A DNA stretch of 64,000 nt. It comes from DATGZH01 sp035297265. GTDB lineage: Bacteria > Actinomycetota > Acidimicrobiia > Acidimicrobiales > RAAP-2. Below, piece after piece: positions 41,826 to 50,270 of this stretch (positions are counted from its first letter, which is position 1; each line of letters begins with the position of its first letter). Under the pieces are notes generated by a model. The model saw only the letters and a list, made by a program, of their open reading frames with translations. It was not told the DNA's origin and searched no databases. The position numbers and the translations under genes were made by a program. The DNA lies in contig DATGZH010000039.1 in the NCBI GenBank assembly GCA_035297265.1, positions 23,124-87,123 of the forward strand. Direction: 5' to 3'.

Positions 41826-43265
41826 GTGGAACCGCTCGAGGGACTCGACGCCGCCTTCCTCGCCCTCGAGGCCGGGGCCACGCGGCTCCACATCGCCGCC
41901 GCCCTCGTCCTCGACCCGCCCGAGGGCCGACGTTCGCTCTTTTCGCCCTCCACCCGGTTCGCCCAGATCAGGCGGGTCATCGCCGAGCGGGTGCACCTGG
42001 CGCCGCCGCTCCGCCAGCGGGCCGTCCGGGTGCCGCTCGGCCTCCACCACCCTGTGTGGGTCGACGACCCGGAGTTCGACCTCGACGACCACGTGTTGCG
42101 GGCCAGCCTGCCCGAGCCGGGCGACGACGGGGAGCTCGCCCGGCTCGTGGCCGAGATCGTGGCCCGGCCGCTCGACCCCGACCGGCCGCTGTGGGAGATG
42201 GTGGTCGTCGAGGGGCTGGCCGGCGGGCGCACGGCCGTCGTGGCCAAGCTCCACCACGCCATCTTGGACGGCGTCTCGGGGGCCTCCCTCATGGCGGCGT
42301 TCTTCGACCTTGGTCCTCGACCCCGCCTCGTGGAGCCGGCCCCGCTCTGGCGCCCGGCCCCTCTCCCGTCGCAGGCGCAGCTGCTCCGCCACGCGGTCGG
42401 CTCGCTCGGCCGTCAGCCGAAGGAGATGGCCGAGACCGTCCAGCGCACGGTCAACTCGGCGCTCGGGGTGTCGAGCCACAACCGACGGCTCGCCGGCGAC
42501 GGCCTGCGACCGCCGCCGGCGCCCTTCAGCGCGCCACGCACGTCGATCAACGGCACGATCTCGTCACGACGGCGCTACGCCACCGCCTCCCTCGACCTCG
42601 GGCAGGTGAAGATGGTCGGCCGGGCCTGCGGCGCCACCGTGAACGACGTCCTCCTGGCCTGCGTGGCCGGCGGGCTGCGTCGACTCCTGGCCGCCCGGGG
42701 CGAGGAGGTCGGCCGCCCACTCGTGGCCCTCGTCCCGGTGTCGACGCGCCAGGTGGAGGAGCGCCACAACCTCGGCAACCGGGTGTCGGCCATGCTCGTG
42801 TCGCTCGCCACGACCGAGGACAACCCGGTCCGGCGGCTCGAGAAGATCGTGGCGGCCAGCCTCGTGGCCAAGGCGCAGGAGCAGCTCGCCGGCGGGCGGC
42901 TGCTCGCCCAGCTGACCCAGGTGACCTCACCGGCCGTGACCTCGCGGGCCGCCAAGTGGACGTCGGGACTGCGCCTCTTCGACCGGGTGCCCCCGGTCTT
43001 CAACGTCGTGGTGTCCTCCATGGTCGGGCCGGACGTCACACTCTTCTGCGCCGGCAGCCGGGTGGTCCGGCTCCACCCCGTCGGCCCCGTCGTCGAGGGC
43101 TCGGGGCTGAACGTCACGGCGATGACCTACCTCAACCAGCTCCAGGTGGGGCTGCTCGCCTGCCGCCGGCTCGTCCCCGAGGTGGCCGACCTGGCGCTCT
43201 CCATGGAGGCGGCCCTCGACGAGCTGGTCGGGGCCACGCTCGGGGCCCAGGGGGCCACCGGCTGA
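41826..43265 (+). CDS. wax ester synthase / diacylglycerol acyltransferase (WS/DGAT)
   Basis: The 479-residue protein starts at GTG and has PLEGLDAAFLALE at the N-terminus, the catalytic HHxxxDG as KLHHAILDGVSGASL (about residue 140), and PLVALVPVSTR plus NRVSAMLVSLAT in the second half. It esterifies acyl-CoA to diacylglycerol or fatty alcohol to make storage lipid at the membrane face. It is the last core gene before the tRNA-Gly island. Confidence 0.92.
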   Translation: MEPLEGLDAAFLALEAGATRLHIAAALVLDPPEGRRSLFSPSTRFAQIRRVIAERVHLAPPLRQRAVRVPLGLHHPVWVDDPEFDLDDHVLRASLPEPGDDGELARLVAEIVARPLDPDRPLWEMVVVEGLAGGRTAVVAKLHHAILDGVSGASLMAAFFDLGPRPRLVEPAPLWRPAPLPSQAQLLRHAVGSLGRQPKEMAETVQRTVNSALGVSSHNRRLAGDGLRPPPAPFSAPRTSINGTISSRRRYATASLDLGQVKMVGRACGATVNDVLLACVAGGLRRLLAARGEEVGRPLVALVPVSTRQVEERHNLGNRVSAMLVSLATTEDNPVRRLEKIVAASLVAKAQEQLAGGRLLAQLTQVTSPAVTSRAAKWTSGLRLFDRVPPVFNVVVSSMVGPDVTLFCAGSRVVRLHPVGPVVEGSGLNVTAMTYLNQLQVGLLACRRLVPEVADLALSMEAALDELVGATLGAQGATG

Positions 43266-43318
43266 GGGTCCACCGTCCGCCGGGGCCGGGGGCCCGGCGG
43301 TAGAGTGTGGACCCACAC

Positions 43319-43394
43319 GCGGACGTGGCTCAGTTGGTAGAGCATCACCTTGCCAAGGTGAGGGTCGCGGGTTCGAATCCCGTCGTCCGCTCCA
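43319..43394 (+). tRNA. tRNA-Gly (anticodon GCC), CCA encoded
   Basis: The acceptor GCGGACG pairs with CGTCCGC, discriminator T and CCA follow to 43394. The anticodon stem-loop CACCTTGCCAAGGTG carries GCC, and the T-arm is GCGGGTTCGAATCCCGT. A TAGAGT at 43301 is a plausible -10. The last 45 bases (43350-43394) recur four times downstream, which marks this gene as an integration target. Confidence 0.95.
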
Positions 43395-43420
43395 GCGAAA
43401 CTCCAGTTCACAGTTTTAGA

Positions 43421-43442
43421 GAGGGCTCCGGAGGGAGCCCTC
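43421..43442 (+). terminator. rho-independent-like terminator after tRNA-Gly
   Basis: GAGGGCTCC and GGAGCCCTC form a perfect 9-bp stem with a 4-base loop, preceded by TTTTAGA and followed by TTGTCGTG, 26 bases after the tRNA. Confidence 0.75.
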
Positions 43443-43448
43443 TTGTCG

Positions 43449-44075
43449 TGTCTGGGGCGGTGCGTGCCACATTCGTGCCAGATCTCCGACAGTTCCATGA
43501 TCCCCACGGCGGATCGCTTTCGGTGATTGAGCCCACCGGCTGTGGCCGGATCGCTCCATGCCGCCACGAAGCGCGGCGAAGAGATGAACGGCAGCCTCTC
43601 CGGCCTGCCCGCACCCCCGGCCAAAAGATGCTGGAGCGAGCACCCTCCCAACGAGACGTCTAGCGACCGCCGCCGGCGTCAGCACTCGATGAACTCACGC
43701 CCCACGGCCCTGCTTCAGAGCGTCCCTCGACCGACGCAGACAGACTGGATGGACGGCCGAACGTTCACAGAAGCATCCACAAAACCTCGTCGAAGGGTTG
43801 ACAGGCCGCTTCATCAGAGATGGAACTGCGTGACTCTAATTATCGCTCGTTGTCAAAGAGAGTGAGGTCAGCGGTGGCACGAGCAAGCGCCGGAGGACTG
43901 GCCAACAGATCGACCGAGGGGCGATGGAGAGACCCTGGGACGGCGTCAACGTAGGCTTTCATCTAACCGATGGACGGCGAGCAGTTGAGCGGACTGCTCG
44001 ACTGCACATCCTCCTGGGTGGACTGGAGCGAACTCTGCGGACAGATCAACGGTCCCCAATCAGAATTCGATCATC
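43449..44075. other. gene-poor left end of the island
   Basis: No reading frame here looks like a protein. The stretch is lower in GC than the core. At 43464-43480 it contains GTGCCACATTCGTGCCA, which recurs with one extra base at 45238-45255 just before the first tRNA-Gly fragment. These may be the decayed end of an integrase gene next to the attachment site. Confidence 0.4.
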
Positions 44076-44570
44076 GTGCGCTATCTGATCATCCTCTTCG
44101 TTGTGATCGCAGCAGCGCTGATGCTGTGGAAGGTGTGGAGCAAGAGCCCGCAGAGTATCCGAGGAGGACAAGCTCGCCTTCTGCCCCTCATAGACGCTCA
44201 CGCTGACGATCCGATCCTCTACAGGCAGCACGTCCGCGTCAAATACCGCGTGCCACAGACCGGAGCATGGAGTGGCAAGAACCTGGGTTTCATGGAATTA
44301 CTTGTCCGACCCAGCAGCCTTGAGCTCAATGTTCAGCTATCCGGCGCAGGCGCTCTCACCGGTAGCAGGTGGTTCTTTGAAGCTGCTGGTACGCACATGC
44401 GCGAAGCCACCGAGCTGCGGACTCGCTGGCGGAGCTGGATCGCAATAGCGGGGCGACAGTCGAACGAGCAGGTAGAGCTGGCAATATCCGCCAACGAGCA
44501 GACGCCCGAGCTCTGGGGTGTTTTGGTCGGCATAGGTGTCGTGGCGGAGTCACCGCCGCCCGCGCCTTAG
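44076..44570 (+). CDS. single-pass membrane-anchored protein of unknown function
   Basis: The 164-residue protein begins at GTG with a transmembrane helix (MRYLIILFVVIAAALMLWKV) and then a soluble part with strand-rich stretches (QHVRVKYRVPQTG, LLVRPSSLELNVQLSGAGAL). The anchor and regular amphipathic pattern support a real gene. I recognise no family. It lies in the first block behind the tRNA, between the intact tRNA and the first 3' fragment. Confidence 0.5.
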   Translation: MRYLIILFVVIAAALMLWKVWSKSPQSIRGGQARLLPLIDAHADDPILYRQHVRVKYRVPQTGAWSGKNLGFMELLVRPSSLELNVQLSGAGALTGSRWFFEAAGTHMREATELRTRWRSWIAIAGRQSNEQVELAISANEQTPELWGVLVGIGVVAESPPPAP

Positions 44571-44810
44571 CGATAGCTGAGATCAACGTCCGCGGCTTCG
44601 AGCTGCTACTCCCTCGCTACTCCAATCGAGCGTTCCGGGTGGAATCGACGTCACGCTACGAAGTGCCACAGAAATCCGGCGCTCTCGTCAGCAGCGCCCT
44701 GAAGAGCCCGCGGCGCTACCAAGGGGCGGAGCACCCACTTCCGATTCGGCCCGATGGATCCATCGGGGGTGTGAGGTTGAACGGGAAGGCGTGACACGAA
44801 GTGCGTCAAT

Positions 44811-45131
44811 ATGAGCTTGGATTTCACTTTCGACGTCGGGGCGAAGGAGCGTCACACCGTCCGTTTCGTTACCAGGCCGCTCTGGGGGAAAGTGCAGGTC
44901 TCGGTGGATGGCGCCTTGGTGCTGAAGCGTCGTCCCGGAACGCAGCAGATCGACGTGGAGGTCGGAACGGACGAACCCCACCAGGTGTCCCTTGTCATCA
45001 GCCCAAGCCAGGAGCACCTCGGCGGCAGGCTGCCGCCGCAGGTGGTGAGCGCTTACGTGGACGGCAACATCGTCGGCCAGTACGACGAGTTCAGTAGCAC
45101 TTGGACCCCGAGCGGCCCAACTGGGCCATAA
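44811..45131 (+). CDS. small beta-rich protein of unknown function
   Basis: The 106-residue protein reads FTFDVGAKERHTVRFVTRPL then WGKVQVSVDGALVLKRRPG and ends with AYVDGNIVGQY. I recall a family of short actinobacterial proteins with this layout (VGxxERHxV...LWGxxxxxVDG...VFVDGxxxxxY) and no assigned function. It has no signal peptide. It is cargo of the first block of the island. Confidence 0.55.
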   Translation: MSLDFTFDVGAKERHTVRFVTRPLWGKVQVSVDGALVLKRRPGTQQIDVEVGTDEPHQVSLVISPSQEHLGGRLPPQVVSAYVDGNIVGQYDEFSSTWTPSGPTGP

Positions 45132-45362
45132 CGGTCTCGGTTCGGCAGAGGCGGTCGCCGCCAGTCAGGACCTCCGCGGAGAGATTGTGCCGCGGCACCG
45201 GTCACCCTGAGGAGCGGTCCTCACTGGACCAGATTCCGTGCCACATTGCGTGCCACTAGGGCGCGGGCTTGGGGCCGATAGCGTGGACGCAGTCATACTG
45301 GAAAGACGCTCTGACCAGGTCGTGTGCACTGCCCGCCAGGTTGGCGGCCTGGCTCGATCGAT
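45132..45362. other. non-coding stretch before the first tRNA-Gly fragment
   Basis: No gene is supported. It carries the second copy of the GTGCCACATT...GTGCCA motif (45238-45255). Confidence 0.4.
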
Positions 45363-45407
45363 TTGCCAAGGTGAGGGTCGCGGGTTCGAGTCCCGTCGTC
45401 CCCTCCA
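45363..45407 (+). repeat. tRNA-Gly 3'-end fragment 1 (attachment-site-like)
   Basis: These 45 bases match the last 45 of the tRNA-Gly at 43 positions, including the anticodon loop, T-arm and CCA; no 5' half is present. It is the expected scar of site-specific integration into a tRNA 3' end and closes block 1 (43395-45362). Confidence 0.8.
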
Positions 45408-45589
45408 TTGTCTTCCCAGGTGAGGCTTGGTTTGCGGTCCCCTCGCCGTGTTCGCCTCTGAAAGGCCGCGCGCGCGTCCTGCGCGATTGAATCCGGGGCC
45501 TGCCCACGACTGGGGGAGCCAGTACCGCTCCCCACTACTTCCAAGGCCATCGCGGTTGCTCGAAGTCCTAAGTCCTCATGGTCCCGACG

Positions 45590-46147
45590 TCAGGAACTGG
45601 GTCCAGTCATCTCGTCCCGTAACGCATGCAGGGTGTGGACGCGCTCGTCGTCTAGCCCGAGGTACTCCGCCAGAACGCCCGTCACATAGGCGACATCTAG
45701 GCGACCGGCCCGCAGCATCTCCTCGAGGTCGGCCCAATCTTTCCTCCGGTTGAAGAACGCCTTGAACACGGCGAGGTCGTTGCAGCTAAGGAACGGAAGG
45801 CTACGGCCACCAAGCTCGTGGTGGACGACGTGCAGGCGAAGGTCGGCGTGGAAGCCAGTGGTGTCGAAGAAGAGGTCGACCGGTATCCGATCGAAGTGCA
45901 GCCGCCCCTGCCCGTCATCGGCCAGGGCCTTGCGGTCAGCCTCTGTCACCTCCATCTCGACCGGGAGGGCGGCCAGCACTCGAGGGTGCTCGTCCGGCGG
46001 GACGAAGACGTTGAGGTCGATGTCGACCGTGGTCCTCGGTTCCCCCGTGCACCACAAGAGGGCGAAGGCACCGCCGAAGGCGTGGGCGATGCCGGCGGCC
46101 TCTAGTCCGTCGTGCAGCTCGACCACGGCGTCCAAGATGGGTTTCAC
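45590..46147 (-). CDS. nucleotidyltransferase-fold protein, toxin-like (AbiEii/MNT type)
   Basis: The 185-residue protein has the minimal nucleotidyltransferase motif: AFGGAFALLWCTGEPRTTVD with the acidic pair in DIDLNVF, and a third acid near PVDLFFD. Similar domains paired with HTH proteins act as toxins that add nucleotides to tRNA or proteins, or as anti-phage modules. The GTG start overlaps the stop of the HTH gene (GTGA). Toxicity is inferred from this pairing. Confidence 0.7.
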   Translation of the reverse strand: MKPILDAVVELHDGLEAAGIAHAFGGAFALLWCTGEPRTTVDIDLNVFVPPDEHPRVLAALPVEMEVTEADRKALADDGQGRLHFDRIPVDLFFDTTGFHADLRLHVVHHELGGRSLPFLSCNDLAVFKAFFNRRKDWADLEEMLRAGRLDVAYVTGVLAEYLGLDDERVHTLHALRDEMTGPSS

Positions 46148-46473
46148 CGGTCCGCTCCAGCCCGCCGGCAGCCGAACACCGGGTAGCCGAGTGAGCCCCG
46201 CTCGGCCCGGGGGAGCCCGTCGGTAAAGACCAGCAGGGCCTCGATAGCGGCACCCCGCTCCGCGTCTTCAGCGGAGCCGGTCCCTTGGAGGGAGACCTGG
46301 GCATCGAACCCGGCCGCCCTGAGGAGACGGGTCAGCGTGGCCACTGAGGGGACCGAGGCACCGGACTCGTAGGCCGCCAACGTCGAGGCCGAGGTGCGTC
46401 CCCGCCGGGCCAATTGCCGACGCGACAGACCGCTTCGCCGACGGGCTTCGGTGAGCAGCAGGCCGGCGTCCAT
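46144..46473 (-). CDS. XRE-family HTH protein, probable antitoxin
   Basis: The 109-residue protein has a complete XRE HTH: LLTEARRRSGLSRRQLARR, then TSASTLAAYESGASVPSVAT and LTRLLRAAGFD. It precedes and overlaps the nucleotidyltransferase gene, the usual antitoxin-first order. It probably binds the partner and represses the operon. Confidence 0.72.
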   Translation of the reverse strand: MDAGLLLTEARRRSGLSRRQLARRGRTSASTLAAYESGASVPSVATLTRLLRAAGFDAQVSLQGTGSAEDAERGAAIEALLVFTDGLPRAERGSLGYPVFGCRRAGADR

Positions 46474-46551
46474 GGCTTGATGATACCAAATCTGGTTCCG
46501 GGGCTAATCTCGTGGTTCTCCGGATCCGGGCGGTTGTCCGGGCGGTGCCGT

Positions 46552-46645
46552 GCGCGGAGCGTGCGGCGGCTGAACGGGCTCGAGCGGTCTCGGGCGGTAC
46601 CCCACCCGCCGTTGAAATGGCCCTTGAGGTGGCAGTGGAGCGTCA
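46552..46645. repeat. dispersed imperfect repeat, copy A
   Basis: The copy holds GCGGAGCGTGCG, ACGGGCTCGAGCGGT and TGGCCCTTGAGGTGG. Partial matches in the same order occur at 55505, 58731 and 59478, each just before a tRNA-Gly fragment. This copy is not followed by such a fragment. Confidence 0.55.
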
Positions 46646-46729
46646 CTCCAAAATGGTGATGTTCTACCGTTGGCATGAAAGTCCTGGTTGACCTTCCGGG
46701 GGGAGCCTGTTGACCTCTAGGGTTTCGGC

Positions 46730-47089
46730 GTGGAGATTTTCAAGGAGTTCACATTCGAAGCCGCCCACCGGCTTCCGAACGTCGAACCCGGCCACAAGTG
46801 CGGCCGCCTGCACGGGCACTCGTTTCGGGTCTCGGTGCACCTGAGGGGTCCGGTCGGTGCGGACAGCGGTTGGGTCCGCGATTTTGACGACATGAGCTGT
46901 GCCATGGCGCCCCTGCTCAAGCTGCTCGATCACACCTACCTGAACGAGGTCGAGGGGCTCGAGAATCCGACCAGCGAGGTGATGGCCCGCTGGATCTGGA
47001 CCCGGCTGACCGTGGCCCTGCCGGAGCTCTCCGAGGTGGTGGTGCGCGAGACGTGCACCTCGGGTTGCGTCTACCGCGGCGAGGTCTAG
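46730..47089 (+). CDS. queD: 6-carboxy-tetrahydropterin synthase-like protein (QueD)
   Basis: The 119-residue protein starts at GTG. Zinc-binding His residues are in FEAAHRL and RLHGHSF, the catalytic Cys in GHKCGRLHGH, and a further His in LLDHTYLNE; VVVRETCTSG supplies the late Glu. QueD makes 6-carboxytetrahydropterin from dihydroneopterin triphosphate, the first committed step to preQ0. It leads a tight operon with queC. No FolE or QueE gene is present in the window. Confidence 0.88.
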   Translation: MEIFKEFTFEAAHRLPNVEPGHKCGRLHGHSFRVSVHLRGPVGADSGWVRDFDDMSCAMAPLLKLLDHTYLNEVEGLENPTSEVMARWIWTRLTVALPELSEVVVRETCTSGCVYRGEV

Positions 47090-47094
47090 GCGCG

Positions 47095-47757
47095 ATGGCC
47101 GGAACAGACGCCGTCGCCGTCTTGGCGAGCGGCGGCCTCGACAGCGCGATTCTCCTCGGTCAGCTCGTGGGCGAAGGGCAAGAGGTCACGCCCATCTACG
47201 TGCGGTTCGGACTGGCCTGGGAGGATGCGGAGGTCCGCCATCTGGGCAAGTTCCTGGCGTCATTGCCAGCCCCCGGGGCCAAGCCACTCGTTGTGCTCGA
47301 CCTGCCAGTGGCCGACGTCTACGGGGAGCACTGGAGCGTCACGGGCCACGATGTTCCGGACAGCGACACTCCCGACGAAGCGGTCTACCTGCCCGGGCGC
47401 AACCTCTTGCTGCTGGCTAAGTCGAGCGTGTGGTGCGCCCTCAACGGGATTCAGATCATCGCCCTCGGTACGCTGGCCGCCAACCCTTTTCCCGACGCCG
47501 ACCGTGAGTTCTTCACGGGCTTCTCGGCGTTGGCCAGCCGGGCGCTCGGCTGTCCCCTCGAGGTGATCACGCCGTTCGCCGGCCGGGCCAAGCGTGAGGT
47601 GCTCGATATCGGTCGGCTGTTCGCGCTCGACCTCACCTTCTCCTGTATCTCGCCGCGTTCGGCGTGTCATTGCGGACGCTGCAACAAATGTGCCGAGCGT
47701 CAGCTCGCCTTCCGACAGCTGGGCATTCCCGACACCACCGAGTACGCCACGTCGTGA
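47095..47757 (+). CDS. queC: 7-cyano-7-deazaguanine synthase-like protein (QueC)
   Basis: The 220-residue protein has the PP-loop ATP-pyrophosphatase motif LASGGLDSAILLGQL, YLPGRNLLLLA in place of the usual VPARN, PFPDADREFFTGF, and a C-terminal zinc site CHCGRCNKC with one earlier Cys. QueC converts 7-carboxy-7-deazaguanine to preQ0. The spacing of motifs is right, but the sequence looks more divergent than a housekeeping QueC. It lies 5 bases after queD and overlaps the next gene (GTGA). Confidence 0.82.
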   Translation: MAGTDAVAVLASGGLDSAILLGQLVGEGQEVTPIYVRFGLAWEDAEVRHLGKFLASLPAPGAKPLVVLDLPVADVYGEHWSVTGHDVPDSDTPDEAVYLPGRNLLLLAKSSVWCALNGIQIIALGTLAANPFPDADREFFTGFSALASRALGCPLEVITPFAGRAKREVLDIGRLFALDLTFSCISPRSACHCGRCNKCAERQLAFRQLGIPDTTEYATS

Positions 47758-48668
47758 GCACGCTGCGTCGGCGAGTTATCGCGCCGGTGTCGTTCGGTCT
47801 CGGAGATCTCGTCGTCTCCCTCCCGGTGGTGCAGGCGGCGGTCAGCGCCGGCGAGCGCTCGGGCACCGAGGTCTGGCTGGTGGCCCGGTCGCCCAGCCAG
47901 GTGGCGCTAGCAGAACGCGTCGGTGGTCTGGCCGGCACCGTCGCCGAGGACGACGTCGCGGTCGGGCCGAACGACGAGCTGATCGACCTGCGCAACCACC
48001 CACTGCAGCGCGACTACTGGTGGGGTTCGCCGGAGTTCGCCGCCGCCTACGGGTGCCTGTCGATCAACGAGATCGTCGCCCGCATCGGGGCCGACTTCGG
48101 GGTCGTCGGCGACTTCTCGGCGCCGACACCGCTCGAGTCCCGGGGACGACCGGACGCCGAGGGCCTGGTCCTGTTCATCGCCGACTCCGACGGCCCGACG
48201 AAACGCTGGGCGCCCGAGCGCTGGATGGCGCTGGCCGCCGAGCTCCGCCAGCGGGGCCTCGACTCCGCTGTCGTGACCCGCGGCGAAGGGAGCCACGCCC
48301 TGGTGGACCGGGGACTGGCCGAGATCGTGGCCGCGACCCCCGGTGACGCAGTCGACGCTCTGAGCGCCTGTCGGGCGGTCGTCGGAGTCGACACGGGTCT
48401 GACGCACATCGCCGCCCAGCAACGTACTCCCACGGTCACCGTCTGCCGGACCCCGGCGGTGTACTTCCGGGCCTGGGACCATACCCGCCTGGTGGCCGGA
48501 CCGGCATGCGCTCCGGTGTGCCAGCGCGCCGAGCAGGAGTACGCCTACAACCGAGTCGTGAACCTGAGCGCCGCCCTCCCGGAGCCACGGGTGTGCCCGG
48601 CGGGGGTGGGCTGCCTGGAGGCGATCGAGCCCGAATCGGTGCTGAAGGCCCTAGAGGAGCTGTGTTGA
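47754..48668 (+). CDS. GT9-family glycosyltransferase-like protein
   Basis: GTG 47754 overlaps the queC stop and gives 304 residues. VIAPVSFGLGDLVVSLPVVQ at the N-terminus and GVDTGLTHIAAQQRTPTVTV in the C-domain match the ADP-heptose:LPS heptosyltransferase (GT9) fold; the latter is the GxDTGxxHxAAxxxxPTV block. Cys residues cluster late (PACAPVCQR, EPRVCPAGVGC). A GT9 enzyme in a preQ0 operon is unusual. The donor and acceptor are unknown. Confidence 0.75.
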   Translation: MSTLRRRVIAPVSFGLGDLVVSLPVVQAAVSAGERSGTEVWLVARSPSQVALAERVGGLAGTVAEDDVAVGPNDELIDLRNHPLQRDYWWGSPEFAAAYGCLSINEIVARIGADFGVVGDFSAPTPLESRGRPDAEGLVLFIADSDGPTKRWAPERWMALAAELRQRGLDSAVVTRGEGSHALVDRGLAEIVAATPGDAVDALSACRAVVGVDTGLTHIAAQQRTPTVTVCRTPAVYFRAWDHTRLVAGPACAPVCQRAEQEYAYNRVVNLSAALPEPRVCPAGVGCLEAIEPESVLKALEELC

Positions 48669-49741
48669 TCGATTCGGTACCCGTGAGCCGGGCGGTGAAC
48701 TCGCAGCCGGCGGGGATCGGGCGGCTCGTCCCCCTCGGGGGCCGGTGCGCCTGGAACAACCTGGGCCGCAACGTCGTCTTCGCCGACGCCTCGCTGCATC
48801 CGCTGGCCATCTTCGGGGACACGATGTTCCCCGAGGATGACGAGGCGTCCCAGTTCGATCTCGACATTCACGCCATCGTCGAGCTCGCCGATACCGCCCA
48901 GGTCGCCATCTTGAACCATCTGGGCACTGTGCGGCTCTTCGAGCCCTGGTCGGGCGCGCCCTACCCGGTCGTCGGACCCGACCTCACCGAGGGGCGGCGG
49001 CTCCACTTCGTCGAGGACATCGAGCGGGTGGTCGGCCTCGGGGACCGCCTGGTGACCTCACGGCCCCGCGGGCAGCGCCTGGACGGTGTGCTGGTGAGCG
49101 AACCCATCGCCACGGCCCGCCAGCTGCTCGGGTCGAGCACCGCCCACGAGTCCTTCGGCTTCGTCACCGCTCTCGCCGCCAGCTCCGCGCCGGGAGGTAC
49201 CGGCTGGGTCGCCCTCGGCGGTGAGGGACGGGTCCGGTTGGTCGAGGCGCGCCAAGGGCGTCTTGGCGCCACCCGGTGGGAGGCCGCCATCGACTTCTGC
49301 TGCGCTGTGTTGGTGGCGGGCGGCTCTTCCCTCTGGGCGGCCGGCAGCGCCCTCGGCGGGGCCGGTCTCGACGACTACGACTGGGAGCAACTGGGCGGAG
49401 GGGGGCTGGCCCAGCTCGACCTGGCCACCGGGGCCGCGGTGGCGTCCGCCCGCTTCGGCGACGACCTGGCATGGGGGAGTGGGGGCGTGGCACTGGTGGT
49501 GGCCGACGGCGTGCCCTGCGGCGTGGGTCGCTCCGGCGAGCTGCACTTGCTGGCCCCCGGTGCGAGCGTGACTACCCGGCTGACCGACCAGGTGGCACCG
49601 CACCCGCTCGGCATCGCGCATGCCGCGGTGGTGGGCGATCAGCTCGTCGTCGGCTTCAATCGGGGCGGCTATCGGCTGCACGTCGTACCACTGCGCACCC
49701 TCAGCCGGCTTGTCCGGGATCTCCCGGTCCGTAGAGCTTGA
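48662..49741 (+). CDS. predicted beta-propeller protein of unknown function
   Basis: Starting at GTG 48662 (7-base overlap with the GT9 gene; TTG 48665 is an alternative) the product has 359 residues. It is a series of short strand blocks with Gly/Asp turns (GRLVPLGGRCAWNNLGRNVV, then VAILNHLGTVRLFEPW, TGWVALGGEGRVRLVE, SSLWAAGSALGGAG), which suggests a six- or seven-bladed propeller. There is no signal peptide. It is the last gene of the queD operon; its 3' end overlaps the convergent DUF4254 gene by 41 bases. Confidence 0.55.
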   Translation: MLIDSVPVSRAVNSQPAGIGRLVPLGGRCAWNNLGRNVVFADASLHPLAIFGDTMFPEDDEASQFDLDIHAIVELADTAQVAILNHLGTVRLFEPWSGAPYPVVGPDLTEGRRLHFVEDIERVVGLGDRLVTSRPRGQRLDGVLVSEPIATARQLLGSSTAHESFGFVTALAASSAPGGTGWVALGGEGRVRLVEARQGRLGATRWEAAIDFCCAVLVAGGSSLWAAGSALGGAGLDDYDWEQLGGGGLAQLDLATGAAVASARFGDDLAWGSGGVALVVADGVPCGVGRSGELHLLAPGASVTTRLTDQVAPHPLGIAHAAVVGDQLVVGFNRGGYRLHVVPLRTLSRLVRDLPVRRA

Positions 49742-50270
49742 GGCTCTCGTAGGCGTGGAAGCGGCGTGCGCCGCTCGCCAGGTCGTCGAGCAGAGTCGCC
49801 GTCGCTTCTTCGAGGGCATCGAGTTGGCTCCGTAGTCGGGGGAGCCGTCCGGCGTAGCGCCCGGCGTCGGCCGCCCCCGCCGCCGCCCTGGCCTCGGTGG
49901 CCGCCAATCGGATCACGAGCACCGACAAGCGGTCGATCGCCATGCCCGGGCTCTCGGTCACGAGCGGCTCTCCTCCACGAGGACCGAGGGCGGCCGAGAT
50001 CGCCCGGTCGATCGCCTCGATGTAGCCGTGGCGGGCGCGGTTGAGCCGGTCGATGTCCCGCTTCGCCGCCGCCACGACGGCGTCGTCGGCCCCCTCCCGG
50101 CGGGCGTCGTCCTCGGCGTTCCACTGCTCGGCGTTGTTGGCGTGCAGGGCCAGGATCGGGTCCATGATCTCGACCCGCGTTGGGTTAGGTCGCCTCGGGT
50201 CGTCCGACGCCGGCTCGCCCCGCAGGGCGGCCAGGATCGTCGCCGCTGTGGGGAGGGCGGACACCCTCAC
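49701..50270 (-). CDS. DUF4254-like helical protein
   Basis: The 189-residue protein has ALHANNAEQWNAEDDARREG, RDIDRLNRARHGYIEAIDRA, TESPGMAIDRLSVLVIRL and AYESLKLYGPGDP, the pattern I associate with DUF4254, a helical family that in Bacteroidetes lies beside GT9 glycosyltransferases. The GTG start overlaps the preceding stop, so it is coupled to the flavoprotein gene. A role as GT9 partner is inferred from this association. Confidence 0.65.
   Translation of the reverse strand: MRVSALPTAATILAALRGEPASDDPRRPNPTRVEIMDPILALHANNAEQWNAEDDARREGADDAVVAAAKRDIDRLNRARHGYIEAIDRAISAALGPRGGEPLVTESPGMAIDRLSVLVIRLAATEARAAAGAADAGRYAGRLPRLRSQLDALEEATATLLDDLASGARRFHAYESLKLYGPGDPGQAG

Noticed and set aside
43127..43651. 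Minus-strand frame containing DDGIRTRDPHLGK
   Set aside because: This is the antisense translation of the tRNA-Gly gene, a well-known false protein; the similar frame at 45293-45550 is the antisense of tRNA fragment 1.
46688..46729. preQ1/preQ0 riboswitch upstream of queD
   Set aside because: The leader is about 40 bases, GC-rich and shows no preQ1-like pseudoknot or A-rich tail; TTGACC and TAGGGT are not at promoter spacing.
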